Position numbers and translations under genes: made by a program. From the IMG/VR virus record IMGVR_UViG_3300033146_004156, positions 1 to 56,059 of that record: DNA of 56,059 nt, one strand, 5' to 3'. A model generated the notes under the pieces. That model searched no databases. It was given only the letters and a program-made list of their open reading frames with translations, and was not told the DNA's origin. This document shows, in pieces, positions 25,520 to 33,896 of the stretch; the stretch's first letter is position 1; each line of letters starts with the position of its first letter. This stretch comes from a virus.

Positions 25520-27000
25520 AATACAAATACATAATTTCCACAATCGTGTATTTGTCTATATCCATTTAAAAACATATTTTCTGTTTCTGTTTTCTTTATA
25601 TCAAAGATTTCTAGTTTACTTAATTTATGCTTTTGAAATTTATTTCTTGACCAAAGAATTCTTTCTTTATTAAAATAAAAATAATTTGGTACACTTATAT
25701 TTTTTAGATTAAATCCAAGCATTTTATATAAATGGCCATCACTCCATCTCCGATTGGCATATGAAACAATTCCACCAGTATGTAATAATCTAAAGTTTTT
25801 TAATAATTTAGATGCTCCACCTATAATAGAATGGTTTATTTTATTACAAAACCTAATCATTTCATATTTAATATTTGCATCTTTAATAAATCTGGCTTTA
25901 CTGAAAGTCATCACAGAAACTAATTCGGTATTATAAAATAATCCATAATTTAAACTTGAAGTGCCTTTACCCTGCAAATGATTATTTTCACAGAATATAC
26001 TTGCTTCACTAGATGTTATTTTTTTAAATACTGTTTTCCGCGCATAAATTTTATTTTTATTCTTTTTTAGTTTATTTCTTATTACACTTTTCCACTTATC
26101 TTTATTTTCGTACCATTCATTTTCGAAAATTTGCAATAAATGTATATTATTATTAATACAGAGATTAGTTTTATCATTATGTTTGAATTTATTAAATTTA
26201 TCTATATTACTTGGAAATGTTAAACCTCTTGAATGCCATAGTAAACCGTTATATTCTATTGCAATGTTATAATCTGGTAAAAAAATATCTAGTTCTTTTC
26301 CATTAAGAATTTTTCTATTATTATGTAAAATATTATTTACACCTAACGATTTAATATATTCTATAATTTCTAGTTCTACATTAGAATTTTGTTTAGAGCA
26401 TTTAAGGCAAGTACCTCCACGCATAACATTGGAAATTTGCATATTACTTATATTACCACATTTACATTTAAAATCAAGATATATTTTTCCAGGTATATAT
26501 TTAGATATTAATTTCATATTATTGTTTTTATTTTTCAATACATCTATAAATTCCTTTTCTGTATATGCTCTTATATTGCTTCTTTTATTAAATGTACATG
26601 TTTCACATTCTTTTCCATTATAAACTTTTTTAAGTACTTCTTTAAATTCATTACCGCATTTACATTTAAATAAATATTCTTTATTAATACAAGTGGATTT
26701 TTCTAAAAGCTTAAATCCAGCAGCCTCAATACTTTTTATATATTCTTTTAATTTATTATCACTGTTACTTGTGGAACGCTTTAATATTGCACAGTCGCTC
26801 CGCCCACACGTTTCATTATATCCACCCTTAAAAGATAAGAATTTTTTATTTTTACCACAGTCGCATTTTGGAATTTCTGCTATTTCAAAGTATATATGAT
26901 ATAATTCTTGCGTTGTTATATCTAAATGCCTAGTTTTATTGACCTCTAGTTGATATTCATTTCTTAATAAATTTTCTTGTATATATTCTTTAGTTATCAT
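25513..27000 (-). CDS. Freestanding homing-type endonuclease with zinc ribbons
   Basis: Protein of 495 residues. Residues 45-205 hold three Cys-ribbon units (CDCGKN...CGRSDC; CKCGNEF...CETC; CKCGNIS...CLKC). Then comes a nuclease core of the Vsr/EDxHD type: 'GKELDIFLPDYNIAIEYNGL' followed by LWHS, with D, E and H in the expected places. The last third ('NHLQGKGTSSLNYGLFYN', 'MIRFCNKINHSIIGGASKLL') resembles the C-terminal part of Hef-like phage homing endonucleases. It stands alone with its own TATAAT promoter, next to the sheath gene, a typical place for an intron-less homing gene. It looks intact; target site not evident. Confidence 0.75.
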   Translation of the reverse strand: MITKEYIQENLLRNEYQLEVNKTRHLDITTQELYHIYFEIAEIPKCDCGKNKKFLSFKGGYNETCGRSDCAILKRSTSNSDNKLKEYIKSIEAAGFKLLEKSTCINKEYLFKCKCGNEFKEVLKKVYNGKECETCTFNKRSNIRAYTEKEFIDVLKNKNNNMKLISKYIPGKIYLDFKCKCGNISNMQISNVMRGGTCLKCSKQNSNVELEIIEYIKSLGVNNILHNNRKILNGKELDIFLPDYNIAIEYNGLLWHSRGLTFPSNIDKFNKFKHNDKTNLCINNNIHLLQIFENEWYENKDKWKSVIRNKLKKNKNKIYARKTVFKKITSSEASIFCENNHLQGKGTSSLNYGLFYNTELVSVMTFSKARFIKDANIKYEMIRFCNKINHSIIGGASKLLKNFRLLHTGGIVSYANRRWSDGHLYKMLGFNLKNISVPNYFYFNKERILWSRNKFQKHKLSKLEIFDIKKTETENMFLNGYRQIHDCGNYVFVLN

Positions 27001-27023
27001 TATTTTATCCTATTCTATTCTAT

Positions 27024-27029
27024 ATTATA
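27024..27029 (-). promoter_or_regulatory. Early-type promoter for the endonuclease
   Basis: Minus strand: GTTTAAGAATATTATGT, TATAAT (27024-27029), ATAGAATAG, then AGGAT before ATG 27000. Layout as in the other TATAAT promoters. Confidence 0.5.
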
Positions 27030-27078
27030 ACATAATATTCTTAAACTTAGTTTAATAATTATTAGATATAATAAATAA

Positions 27079-27207
27079 AGTAAGTCGTAAGACCTTTCTG
27101 AAACTGAAATAAAAGAATTAAAAAGACTTAAAGCCCACTTAAAACAAGTTGATGAGCATATAACACAAATAGAAATCCAGATGTTTACTAAACATCATAC
27201 GGATTAA
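27079..27207 (+). pseudogene. Start-less 3' remnant of a coiled-coil gene
   Basis: From 27091 to the stop at 27205-27207 the frame encodes 38 codons of good coiled-coil character ('SETEIKELKRLKAHLKQVDE' onward, ending TKHHTD). There is no start codon: the frame is closed upstream by TAA at 27088-27090, and another TAA lies at 27076. It is probably what is left of a gene cut off when the adjacent homing endonuclease or its flanks arrived. The other ~80 bases of the gap 27001-27203 hold the endonuclease promoter. Confidence 0.4.
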
Positions 27208-27557
27208 ATAAAACATTCTGGGTAAGTATTTTTAAATTCTTTTAACGGAATTCTAGTACCTCCGATTTTATTCCAAATACCTTCTCTCTGAATAATCCTA
27301 GTTTTTATTAATATATGCGTTAGTCCAGTATCTAATAATTTAATTGGGTCTTTTAATACTTCAGCAACTTGTTGAGGTGAATTATAGTAATCAGTAAATA
27401 TTCTCTGACCACCTTTCACATACATTATATTTATTGCGATCTCTTGAGGTAAGTTCCAAGGCTTAGTATATATTATACTCCAGTATATTTTATCTTTTGT
27501 TTTATACTCTCTTATATAACAATTATCCCAATTAATATTTTCAATATAATTATCCAC
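27204..27557 (-). CDS. Unknown protein with probable GTG start
   Basis: Protein of 117 residues, beginning with GTG at 27557, 6 bases after the stop of the previous gene; no good Shine-Dalgarno is seen, so translation probably depends on coupling. It is rich in Ile, Tyr, Trp and Asn with mixed charge, containing 'QRIFTDYYNSPQQVAEVLKD' and ending 'LKEFKNTYPECFI'. No family recognised. Its stop overlaps the plus-strand remnant at 27079-27207. Confidence 0.6.
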   Translation of the reverse strand: MDNYIENINWDNCYIREYKTKDKIYWSIIYTKPWNLPQEIAINIMYVKGGQRIFTDYYNSPQQVAEVLKDPIKLLDTGLTHILIKTRIIQREGIWNKIGGTRIPLKEFKNTYPECFI

Positions 27558-27563
27558 TTGTAG

Positions 27564-27971
27564 TTAGATACCGTATTGAGAGTGAGAACTTTTAAGTAAT
27601 TGTTTCATATAAGCAGCTGAACATTTATAATTTGCATCATTTAATGTATATACAACAGGATATTTTGAACTTCTTGTTTTATAACCAAGAATTCTTAATG
27701 TACCACGGTCAGTTGCAATTTCTTCAAATAATGCTTTAACTGGAATTCCATGTCTTGACGAATAATTTTTAAAATCTTCAGACTCTCTAGTTTGAGGAAA
27801 AACACCATCTTCAGTTTCAACATCTTTAGTAATAGTAATTTTTGTAGTAATATCTACACCAAAACTAGCACCAGCACGTTTAATATTAATACCGTTTTTT
27901 TTAGCGTATGCTGCAATAACTTTGTCTAAACCGGCTAAATAATCTTTTGTTTCTTTTCTTGAAAATGACAT
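27564..27971 (-). CDS. Conserved-type phage protein of unknown function
   Basis: Protein of 135 residues with AGAAGGAT before ATG 27971. An N-terminal helix 'AGLDKVIAAYAKKNGINIKR' leads to a strand 'ITTKITITKDV', a helix 'SEDFKNYSSRHGIPVKALFE', and 'GTLRILGYKTRSSKYPVVYT'. This pattern (a long helix, then 'F...G....Y.I.G...R.+KYPV') recurs in unnamed early proteins of large phages. Basic, possibly nucleic-acid binding. It has its own TATAAT promoter and a hairpin at the mRNA start. Confidence 0.7.
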   Translation of the reverse strand: MSFSRKETKDYLAGLDKVIAAYAKKNGINIKRAGASFGVDITTKITITKDVETEDGVFPQTRESEDFKNYSSRHGIPVKALFEEIATDRGTLRILGYKTRSSKYPVVYTLNDANYKCSAAYMKQLLKSSHSQYGI

Positions 27972-27989
27972 ATTAATCCTTCTTTTTTA

Positions 27990-28021
27990 AAGAGCCTTCG
28001 CTCTTGATATACTATATTATA
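27990..28021 (-). promoter_or_regulatory. Early-type promoter followed by a 5' hairpin
   Basis: TATAAT (28016-28021) in GTTATAATATAGTATATCAAG. Immediately downstream AAGAGC-GAAG-GCTCTT (27990-28005) is a perfect 6-base hairpin that would be the first few bases of the transcript, just before the ribosome-binding site of the gene at 27564-27971. It may protect the 5' end. Confidence 0.5.
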
Positions 28022-28066
28022 ACATAACTTAGATTAGTTCTAGCTTAAATTATTAAACTTAACCAA

Positions 28067-28426
28067 TTATATATGTGTCATTAATGACATTTTTCTTTTA
28101 ATAATATCTTGATATATACGAGCTATTACTTTATAACGTTCATAATCAAAAATTAATTCTGCATATTTTATAAGAAACTTAGAATAATATTCTTCTGATA
28201 CTTCGGTAGTAAATTCTTGTAGAGTCATTTCAAAATTATAATGGTATATTGAACTTATATCAAAGCCCTCATTATCGATTTCACTTTTAAAATCTTCGTA
28301 AGCAAAATATGTAAGTGCTTCACCTTTTTCTTCCAATAGATATAAAACATTTTGCATTTTTTTTGCAAGTTCAACCAACGTATAAGCTTGGCCTTCAATA
28401 TTTTCTGTAGTTTCTAAAATATTCAT
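28067..28426 (-). CDS. Unknown helical acidic protein
   Basis: Protein of 119 residues. I choose ATG 28426 (MNILETTEN...), preceded by AAGAAGGAT, over the longer frame to 28456, which has no site. Mostly helical, acidic, Tyr-rich: 'TLVELAKKMQNVLYLLEEKG' then 'YYSKFLIKYAELIFDYERYK'. No Cys, no membrane segment. It has a strongly conserved TATAAT promoter and is likely an early accessory gene. Function unknown. Confidence 0.65.
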   Translation of the reverse strand: MNILETTENIEGQAYTLVELAKKMQNVLYLLEEKGEALTYFAYEDFKSEIDNEGFDISSIYHYNFEMTLQEFTTEVSEEYYSKFLIKYAELIFDYERYKVIARIYQDIIKRKMSLMTHI

Positions 28427-28481
28427 AATAATCCTTCTTTTCAAGATGAGATTCAAAACACTCTTATCCTTTATATACTAT

Positions 28482-28509
28482 ATTATACCATGTTTAACAT
28501 TAAACCTAG
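28482..28509 (-). promoter_or_regulatory. Early-type promoter
   Basis: Minus strand: GGTTTAATGTTAAACATG, then GTATAATATAGTATATAAAG, with TATAAT at 28482-28487. One of the best matches to the repeated promoter pattern of this window. Confidence 0.6.
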
Positions 28510-28557
28510 CTTAAATTCGCCTCAAGAACCGTTTAATTCTGTAATTCTTTCGTATTT

Positions 28558-28565
28558 TATAAATA
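28558..28565 (+). promoter_or_regulatory. Late promoter (TATAAATA) for the 28581-gp15 operon
   Basis: Exact octamer 16 bases before the ATG at 28581, with AAAGGAT between. Confidence 0.75.
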
Positions 28566-28580
28566 ACTAAAAGGATTATT

Positions 28581-28916
28581 ATGGATTTTAATAGCTTCAA
28601 GAAAAAGAAAACAATTACAGAATCGAAAAATGAATTAGAGCTAGAATTAAAAATACTAGAATCTTCATTAGAATCAGCAGCAGATTTAACAACTGGCGAC
28701 AGAACAATAATTGAAAAGAAAATTATATCTGTTCAAGGTAAAATAGAATTACTTGAAAATACAGTTGCTGGTGATATTGCAGTTGCAACTACAGATTTTA
28801 GTTTATGTTCTGGAAAAGAAGATTGTGAATGTGGTAAATGCGCACTACTAAAAAGACCAGAACTTAAAGAAGCGGTTATAAAAGCTTCACCATTTACTGG
28901 ATTCTTCGGGAGTTAA
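28581..28916 (+). CDS. Unknown coiled-coil protein with Cys cluster
   Basis: Protein of 111 residues. The first 65 residues are a charged amphipathic helix pair ('ESKNELELELKILESSLESA', 'IEKKIISVQGKIELLEN'). Residues 76-89 form a tight Cys cluster, CSGKEDCECGKC, that could bind zinc, followed by a hydrophobic tail ending 'SPFTGFFGS'. It is translated just before gp15 (2-base gap) from the same late promoter, suggesting a virion or tail-completion role. Family not recognised. Confidence 0.65.
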   Translation: MDFNSFKKKKTITESKNELELELKILESSLESAADLTTGDRTIIEKKIISVQGKIELLENTVAGDIAVATTDFSLCSGKEDCECGKCALLKRPELKEAVIKASPFTGFFGS

Positions 28917-28918
28917 TA

Positions 28919-29764
28919 ATGGCTTTAGATTATGATACTCAAATAAATAATACTTTAATATTTAATAGTACTCGTACATATACACTTGCAATTTTAGATG
29001 GCTTAAATAATATTAAACATTTTGTAAGAAATGAAGATGGTTCAGCTTCCGAAAAAGTAGTACCTATTACATTTGGTAACTATGAGAAATCTATAGCTTT
29101 AGCTGATATAGACCAAGCTACTTTAGAACAAGGTAACTGGAATTTTGTTCCAAGAATGGTCTTAAGTTTTGAAGGTATGACTAAAGCAGGTGAAAGAACT
29201 ACGAATAAATTCCAGAAACTTTCCAAGAAGATTGAGTACGAGGGTAAGACTTTATTAAATTATGGTTTCAATTCAGTACCTTATGACTTTCAATTTGTAT
29301 TAACACTACAAGCAAGAGGATTAAATGAAGCATTTCAAATAGTAGAACAAATTTTACCTATGTTTCGTCCTTCTTATAATATACAGATTCAAGAATATCC
29401 AATGTTTGATGAAATGACGGAGACTCAGTTACAGATAACAGACCCTAGCTTTGAAATTATAGATGAATTTGCTGCAGAAGATATAAACTTAATTAATGTT
29501 ACATTTTCACTAAACTTAAGAGCGAATCTTTATATGCCTTTACAGTTAATTGCACCTATCGAGACTGTTAAACTGTTTAATCATTTATGGGAAACTCAAG
29601 ATTATAAAGAAAGCCAAAAAGCTTCATATTACAAATGGAATGTTTGTGCAGAAGGTAATCATAAAATTTATAATACTGAGATTGAAGAACATTATGCTCC
29701 GCCTAAGCTAAATGATAAACCAAAAATACAAGAAAAAGAAAAAGTGGTTTGCGAAAAACCATAA
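28919..29764 (+). CDS. 15: Tail sheath stabiliser and completion protein gp15
   Basis: Protein of 281 residues (T4 gp15 272). The central match is strong: 'FQIVEQILPMFRPSYNIQI', where T4 has FQIVEQILPYFQPHFN, plus 'KVVPITFGNYEK' (T4 RVPITYASKEH), 'WNFVPRMVLSFEGM' and the C-terminal 'LNLRANLYMPLQLIAP'. Gp15 hexamers cap the head-proximal end of the tail and dock to neck protein gp14, which is encoded at 48824-49615. The Lys/Glu-rich C-terminus beyond residue 245 is variable. Confidence 0.92.
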   Translation: MALDYDTQINNTLIFNSTRTYTLAILDGLNNIKHFVRNEDGSASEKVVPITFGNYEKSIALADIDQATLEQGNWNFVPRMVLSFEGMTKAGERTTNKFQKLSKKIEYEGKTLLNYGFNSVPYDFQFVLTLQARGLNEAFQIVEQILPMFRPSYNIQIQEYPMFDEMTETQLQITDPSFEIIDEFAAEDINLINVTFSLNLRANLYMPLQLIAPIETVKLFNHLWETQDYKESQKASYYKWNVCAEGNHKIYNTEIEEHYAPPKLNDKPKIQEKEKVVCEKP

Positions 29765-29805
29765 ATATCGTAAGATATTAAGAAATATAAAAACAAGGAA
29801 TTATA

Positions 29806-31074
29806 ATGGCATCAACAGGTATATTACAAAGAAGAGATTTAAAAGCCAATTTAATAAGTGGAATTCCATCAGATATTAATTATGGTTGGAGCGGGCAAGT
29901 TGCGATTGGTGAATTTGTTTTTGCCACAGACTTTAAAGAAATTGGATTTGTTGACAGTACAGATACATTAGTTTGGAGAGATATTGATGACTTTGGTAAT
30001 TCAATTTCGACAATTGAAGATCTATCTAATGTGGATGTAACTGGATTAACAGATACTAACATATTACAGTATGATTCAGCCACTTCTTCTTGGAAACCCG
30101 TAGCATCAACGCTAAGTATAACAGAATTAACTGATGTTGATACTGCGACTGTTGCTCCTACAGATACTCAAACTTTAGTGTGGGATAATGCTAATTCTTT
30201 ATGGAAACCTGGCACAATTGATACTGGTGATACTTCATCAGGTTTAGAAGCTATAGATGATGGTAATGGTATAGGTTGGAGATTAATAGGAACAGACCCT
30301 TTAAATTATGGAAATATTGGACTAAATAGTATCGATTTTTCATATTCTTCTGGTAGTTCTAATATATTTGGACCAACACAATCCAACTCTTTTACAATTG
30401 GTTATAATACTATAGCTTCAGGTAAAATGGCTTTTGCTGGAGGTTATACTACTGTTGCTTCTGGTGATAGATCTTTTGCTGGTGGCGGAGGAACTGTTGC
30501 TTCGGGTGATGCTTCTTTTACTTATGGAACAGATAATATAGCATCTGCAACAAATTCAACTACTTTTGGGCAGGGTATTAATGCAATAAATAATGCTTCT
30601 TTTGCGTTAGGAAGTTTTAATGTTGGTACTGATATTAACACAATTTTAGAAGTTGGTATTGGTACATCAGATAGTATAAGAGCAAACGGATTAGAAGTTT
30701 ATTTAGATGGAACTGCAACTTTACCAGAAGCAACTCCAGCAGAAATAACTAATAGAGGTGACCAAGCAATTGCAACTGTTGGATATGTTAATACAGTTGC
30801 CGGTGGCGGTGGCGGTGGCTCTTCTACTCCATTAGATATAGAAATAGCATTTGCAAATATTACAAATATGTTATATGATGTAAATAATTATTTAACTAAA
30901 ACTGTTTATGCTGCATTTGAATCTTATAATGCTGGTTATACAAGTAATTATACTTATGGTTCAAATAATAATCTTGATACTTTAATTATTAAAAATGATG
31001 TTGCGGTGGTTGTATTAACAGTTACATACGGATATGATGCAAATAATAATCTAATAACTGTAACTCGTACTTAG
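29806..31074 (+). CDS. Tail fibre protein with YadA-like head repeats
   Basis: Protein of 422 residues. Residues 60-140 contain two 'LSNVDV / LTDVDTATVAPTDTQTLVWD' repeats found in phage fibre shafts ('L.D.L.WD...W.P'). Residues 185-290 are YadA/Hep-type head repeats ('ASGKMAFAGG', 'ASGDRSFAGG', 'ASGDASFTYG'), 14-16 residues each, giving a trimeric left-handed beta roll. A Gly-rich linker at about 330 leads to a C-terminal beta domain with 'TYGYDANNNLITVTRT'. The N-terminus probably attaches to the baseplate. It opens the LamG gene array; a similar protein closes it at 45464. Confidence 0.75.
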   Translation: MASTGILQRRDLKANLISGIPSDINYGWSGQVAIGEFVFATDFKEIGFVDSTDTLVWRDIDDFGNSISTIEDLSNVDVTGLTDTNILQYDSATSSWKPVASTLSITELTDVDTATVAPTDTQTLVWDNANSLWKPGTIDTGDTSSGLEAIDDGNGIGWRLIGTDPLNYGNIGLNSIDFSYSSGSSNIFGPTQSNSFTIGYNTIASGKMAFAGGYTTVASGDRSFAGGGGTVASGDASFTYGTDNIASATNSTTFGQGINAINNASFALGSFNVGTDINTILEVGIGTSDSIRANGLEVYLDGTATLPEATPAEITNRGDQAIATVGYVNTVAGGGGGGSSTPLDIEIAFANITNMLYDVNNYLTKTVYAAFESYNAGYTSNYTYGSNNNLDTLIIKNDVAVVVLTVTYGYDANNNLITVTRT

Positions 31075-31083
31075 GACTAAAAT

Positions 31084-32457
31084 ATGAGTGCTACATTAGC
31101 AGAAGACGTAATAGTATTGGATAAAGTTGGTGGAAATATTATATGTGGTTATGGTTTAAATATTTCTAATTTTTTCGGAGAAACATTAAAAAATAAATCT
31201 ATATTAGATCCAATGGCAGAAACTAAATGGTATTGGCCTTTTAATTGTAAAGATTTATTAACCGATACAATAGTGAATAAAGTAGCTATTTCTAACGGAA
31301 TACCAGAACAAGATACACTATTATATAATAATTTTTCGTATCCATGTGTAAAATTAGATTCAACAGAGTATTTAGGCATGGGGTTGATATATAATGGTAG
31401 TGTAAATGAAAATACTTTTCAAAAAACTACAACAATTTCATTTATTTTTAATACTGATAAAATAGTATACGGTAGTAAAATAGCACAAGGGCATCACACT
31501 ACTGGAACAGCTGTATTATTAACTAGTAATTTATTTGGTTTACATTTTACTTATGATAACACTACATCATTAACACTGGGTATTTATAATTCAAATGGTG
31601 ATTATGATTATTGTTATACATCTGGGATAAACTTTCAAATAAATACTAGTTATCATGTGACTTGTGTCTTAGATGCTGCCACATCATCAGCAAAAATATA
31701 TATCGATGGTATATTAAGAGGTTCATCAACAATTTCAGGGATAGTACAAACATATTATGATGCTAATGTATATTTTAATTGGTCAACAACCTCAAATCAA
31801 GGAAATATTAAAATAGCTAATTTTAAACTTATTAAAAAAGCTTTAAGTGCTTCTGAAGTTTTAACATTATCTACTGAAGAAATTAATGTACAAGTATTCG
31901 TCCCTATTAAAATTTCAACAAGGAAACATTTTCCAGAAGATCAAGAAGAATCAGAAGACCCAGTTGATACATCTGGGTGGTACCACATCACATTTAATTC
32001 CGATACTTATGGTGATTATGATTTAGATACATTAACTCCAACTTCAGGATTTGGCGGAACATTTGCGAACCATTCGCTAGATTCAAATAATTATTTGACT
32101 TCTACAGGTGCATCTTCTAATAATAGTTTTAAATCTAGAGTTGTTGATAGTATTCATCTTGAGGCAGATAGAAATTATACAGATAAATCAACAACTAGTA
32201 ATTATCGTTGTAAAATTACCTGGGACCCCAATACTAGAACTTGGGATAGAACAGATAATGTAGATTATTGGTTATATCCTATAAATCAAACCGCAAGTAA
32301 TTCTCACTCATTAGGTGTAATTACATCAGACCCAAGATTCTTATGTGATGTTTATGATACAAATACATCGGATTCAAACTCTAGTGGAGAATATTCATTA
32401 TTTCCAAAAAATGCTTTTATTTATTTACATAACGGCGAAAGAATAGAGGAGATATAA
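31084..32457 (+). CDS. LamG-type tail adhesin A (array copy 1)
   Basis: Protein of 457 residues, first of eight 'MSxEL-type' genes. N-terminal tag MSATLAEDVIVLDKVGGN is matched only by gene A' (36627). Residues 45-265 form a LamG/ConA-like domain (start 'TKWYWPFNCKDL', 'SYHVTCVLDAATSSAKIYID', closing 'FKLIKKALSASEVLTL'). The C-terminal ~170 residues differ from every other member: a Thr/Ser-rich beta domain with 'CKITWDPNTRTWDRTDNVDY'. LamG domains bind sugars or surface proteins. The stop overlaps the next start (TAATG). Likely part of a receptor-binding appendage; no catalytic motif seen. Confidence 0.65.
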   Translation: MSATLAEDVIVLDKVGGNIICGYGLNISNFFGETLKNKSILDPMAETKWYWPFNCKDLLTDTIVNKVAISNGIPEQDTLLYNNFSYPCVKLDSTEYLGMGLIYNGSVNENTFQKTTTISFIFNTDKIVYGSKIAQGHHTTGTAVLLTSNLFGLHFTYDNTTSLTLGIYNSNGDYDYCYTSGINFQINTSYHVTCVLDAATSSAKIYIDGILRGSSTISGIVQTYYDANVYFNWSTTSNQGNIKIANFKLIKKALSASEVLTLSTEEINVQVFVPIKISTRKHFPEDQEESEDPVDTSGWYHITFNSDTYGDYDLDTLTPTSGFGGTFANHSLDSNNYLTSTGASSNNSFKSRVVDSIHLEADRNYTDKSTTSNYRCKITWDPNTRTWDRTDNVDYWLYPINQTASNSHSLGVITSDPRFLCDVYDTNTSDSNSSGEYSLFPKNAFIYLHNGERIEEI

Positions 32458-33896
32458 TGTCAGCAGAATTAGGTGTTTTAAATAAGATTAGACCACATAA
32501 AGATTTTTATGGTATTCATAAAGATGATTTTAATTCAAATAGAAGTATAGATATATCTAGAGTATTTGATAAAACTCCAAATATTGGCGATAGTACTGTA
32601 GATATTCATGATATTTTTGAAGATGGTAGTTGTTTAGCTACATATCAATTTAATGGGGATGTTACAGATTTAGGTGGGAATTATGATGGAACAAATACAA
32701 ATATAATATTTGAAGATGGAGTATATAATGAATCTAGTAAATTTAGTGGTAACTCATATTCAGATTTAGGATTTAATCTAAACACTAAGTCATTCTCTAT
32801 ATCTATGTGGGTTTATCAATCTAATAATGCATATATATTAGGAAACGTTCAATCTTCAGCTTCTGATTATGGTATTATTTTATATTCTAGAGATGGTTTT
32901 ATACAAATGAGATTCTTCAATTCAAGTGGAACATATTCTTCATTAGATATTATATGTAATAATAATTCTTGGAACCATATAACATATACATATAATAGAG
33001 ATTCTCATATTATAAAAGGATATTTAGACGGTATTTTATTTGATTCAACGATAAATCTACATTTAATAGATATTTCTGCAACATATAACTTAAGATTGGG
33101 TGGATTTCCTAATCCTCATAGTTCTGGGTTTATTGGAAATGTGGATCAATTCCGTGCCTTTAATAGAGTATTAACAGAATTAGAGATAAAAAAACTCTAT
33201 TATGAACAACCACAGAAAAAAATTGTGATGGATATTGAAATGCCTCAAGAATATATTAGTACAGTAAGTAATGTAGACCCATTCGATGATGATTCTGGAG
33301 TTGCTCTTTATCAGTTCGATGGAGATGCATTGGATACTGGTGGTAATTATCATGGAACTAATTCTGGAGTTACATTTGAATCCGGTAAGTATAATCAATG
33401 TGGTGTGTTTAATGGTTCCAATTCTTATATTAGCTCTATTACCACTAATCAACAAGTATATTGTGTTAGTTGTTATATAAACATTAATGATTTTTCAGAT
33501 AGTGGTATTTATAATACACTATCAGATTTTTCTGAATATTCAACTTCGGGAATATTGCTAGCTTTAGATTCTTCCTCACAGAGTATAGTAGGGTTATGTA
33601 GGGATGGCACAAATAGTTCAACTGTAAGTTTTAGTGCTAACATTGATAAGTACTATTTTATAGTATTACAAGTTGATTACAAAACAGTGAGTTTATATAT
33701 AGATGGTAATCTTGTGGATACTCACATTAATGCGAATGATTTTATAATTGCACAAAAAAATACACAAATTGGAGTTTATGGTATTAGTGGTGTGTCATAT
33801 CACTTTAATGGTAAAATAGATCAACTAAGAATATTCAACAGAGCTTTAGATGAAAAAGAGATAAATATATTATATAACGAAAGGGTCTTAAGATGA
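32457..33896 (+). CDS. LamG-type tail adhesin B (array copy 1)
   Basis: Protein of 479 residues. The tag 'MSAELGVLNKIRPHKDFYGI' then 'HKDDFNSNRSIDIS' is matched by gene B' (38682). Two LamG-like domains follow, about 45-250 and 265-478. Each starts 'ATYQFNGDVTDLGGNYDGT' or similar, has 'W.HITYTY...... GYLDG' in the middle and closes with 'VDQFRAFNRVLTELEIKKLY' or the same pattern. The second domain shares a nearly identical stretch of DNA with B'. Overlaps the next gene by 4 bases. Confidence 0.7.
   Translation: MSAELGVLNKIRPHKDFYGIHKDDFNSNRSIDISRVFDKTPNIGDSTVDIHDIFEDGSCLATYQFNGDVTDLGGNYDGTNTNIIFEDGVYNESSKFSGNSYSDLGFNLNTKSFSISMWVYQSNNAYILGNVQSSASDYGIILYSRDGFIQMRFFNSSGTYSSLDIICNNNSWNHITYTYNRDSHIIKGYLDGILFDSTINLHLIDISATYNLRLGGFPNPHSSGFIGNVDQFRAFNRVLTELEIKKLYYEQPQKKIVMDIEMPQEYISTVSNVDPFDDDSGVALYQFDGDALDTGGNYHGTNSGVTFESGKYNQCGVFNGSNSYISSITTNQQVYCVSCYININDFSDSGIYNTLSDFSEYSTSGILLALDSSSQSIVGLCRDGTNSSTVSFSANIDKYYFIVLQVDYKTVSLYIDGNLVDTHINANDFIIAQKNTQIGVYGISGVSYHFNGKIDQLRIFNRALDEKEINILYNERVLR

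Noticed and set aside
28067-28456. Longer start (28456) for the unknown gene
   Set aside because: No ribosome-binding site; AAGAAGGAT stands before 28426.
29760-29767. CATAAATA as late promoter for the fibre gene at 29806
   Set aside because: First base differs from the octamer used at all other sites; may be weak or read-through is enough.
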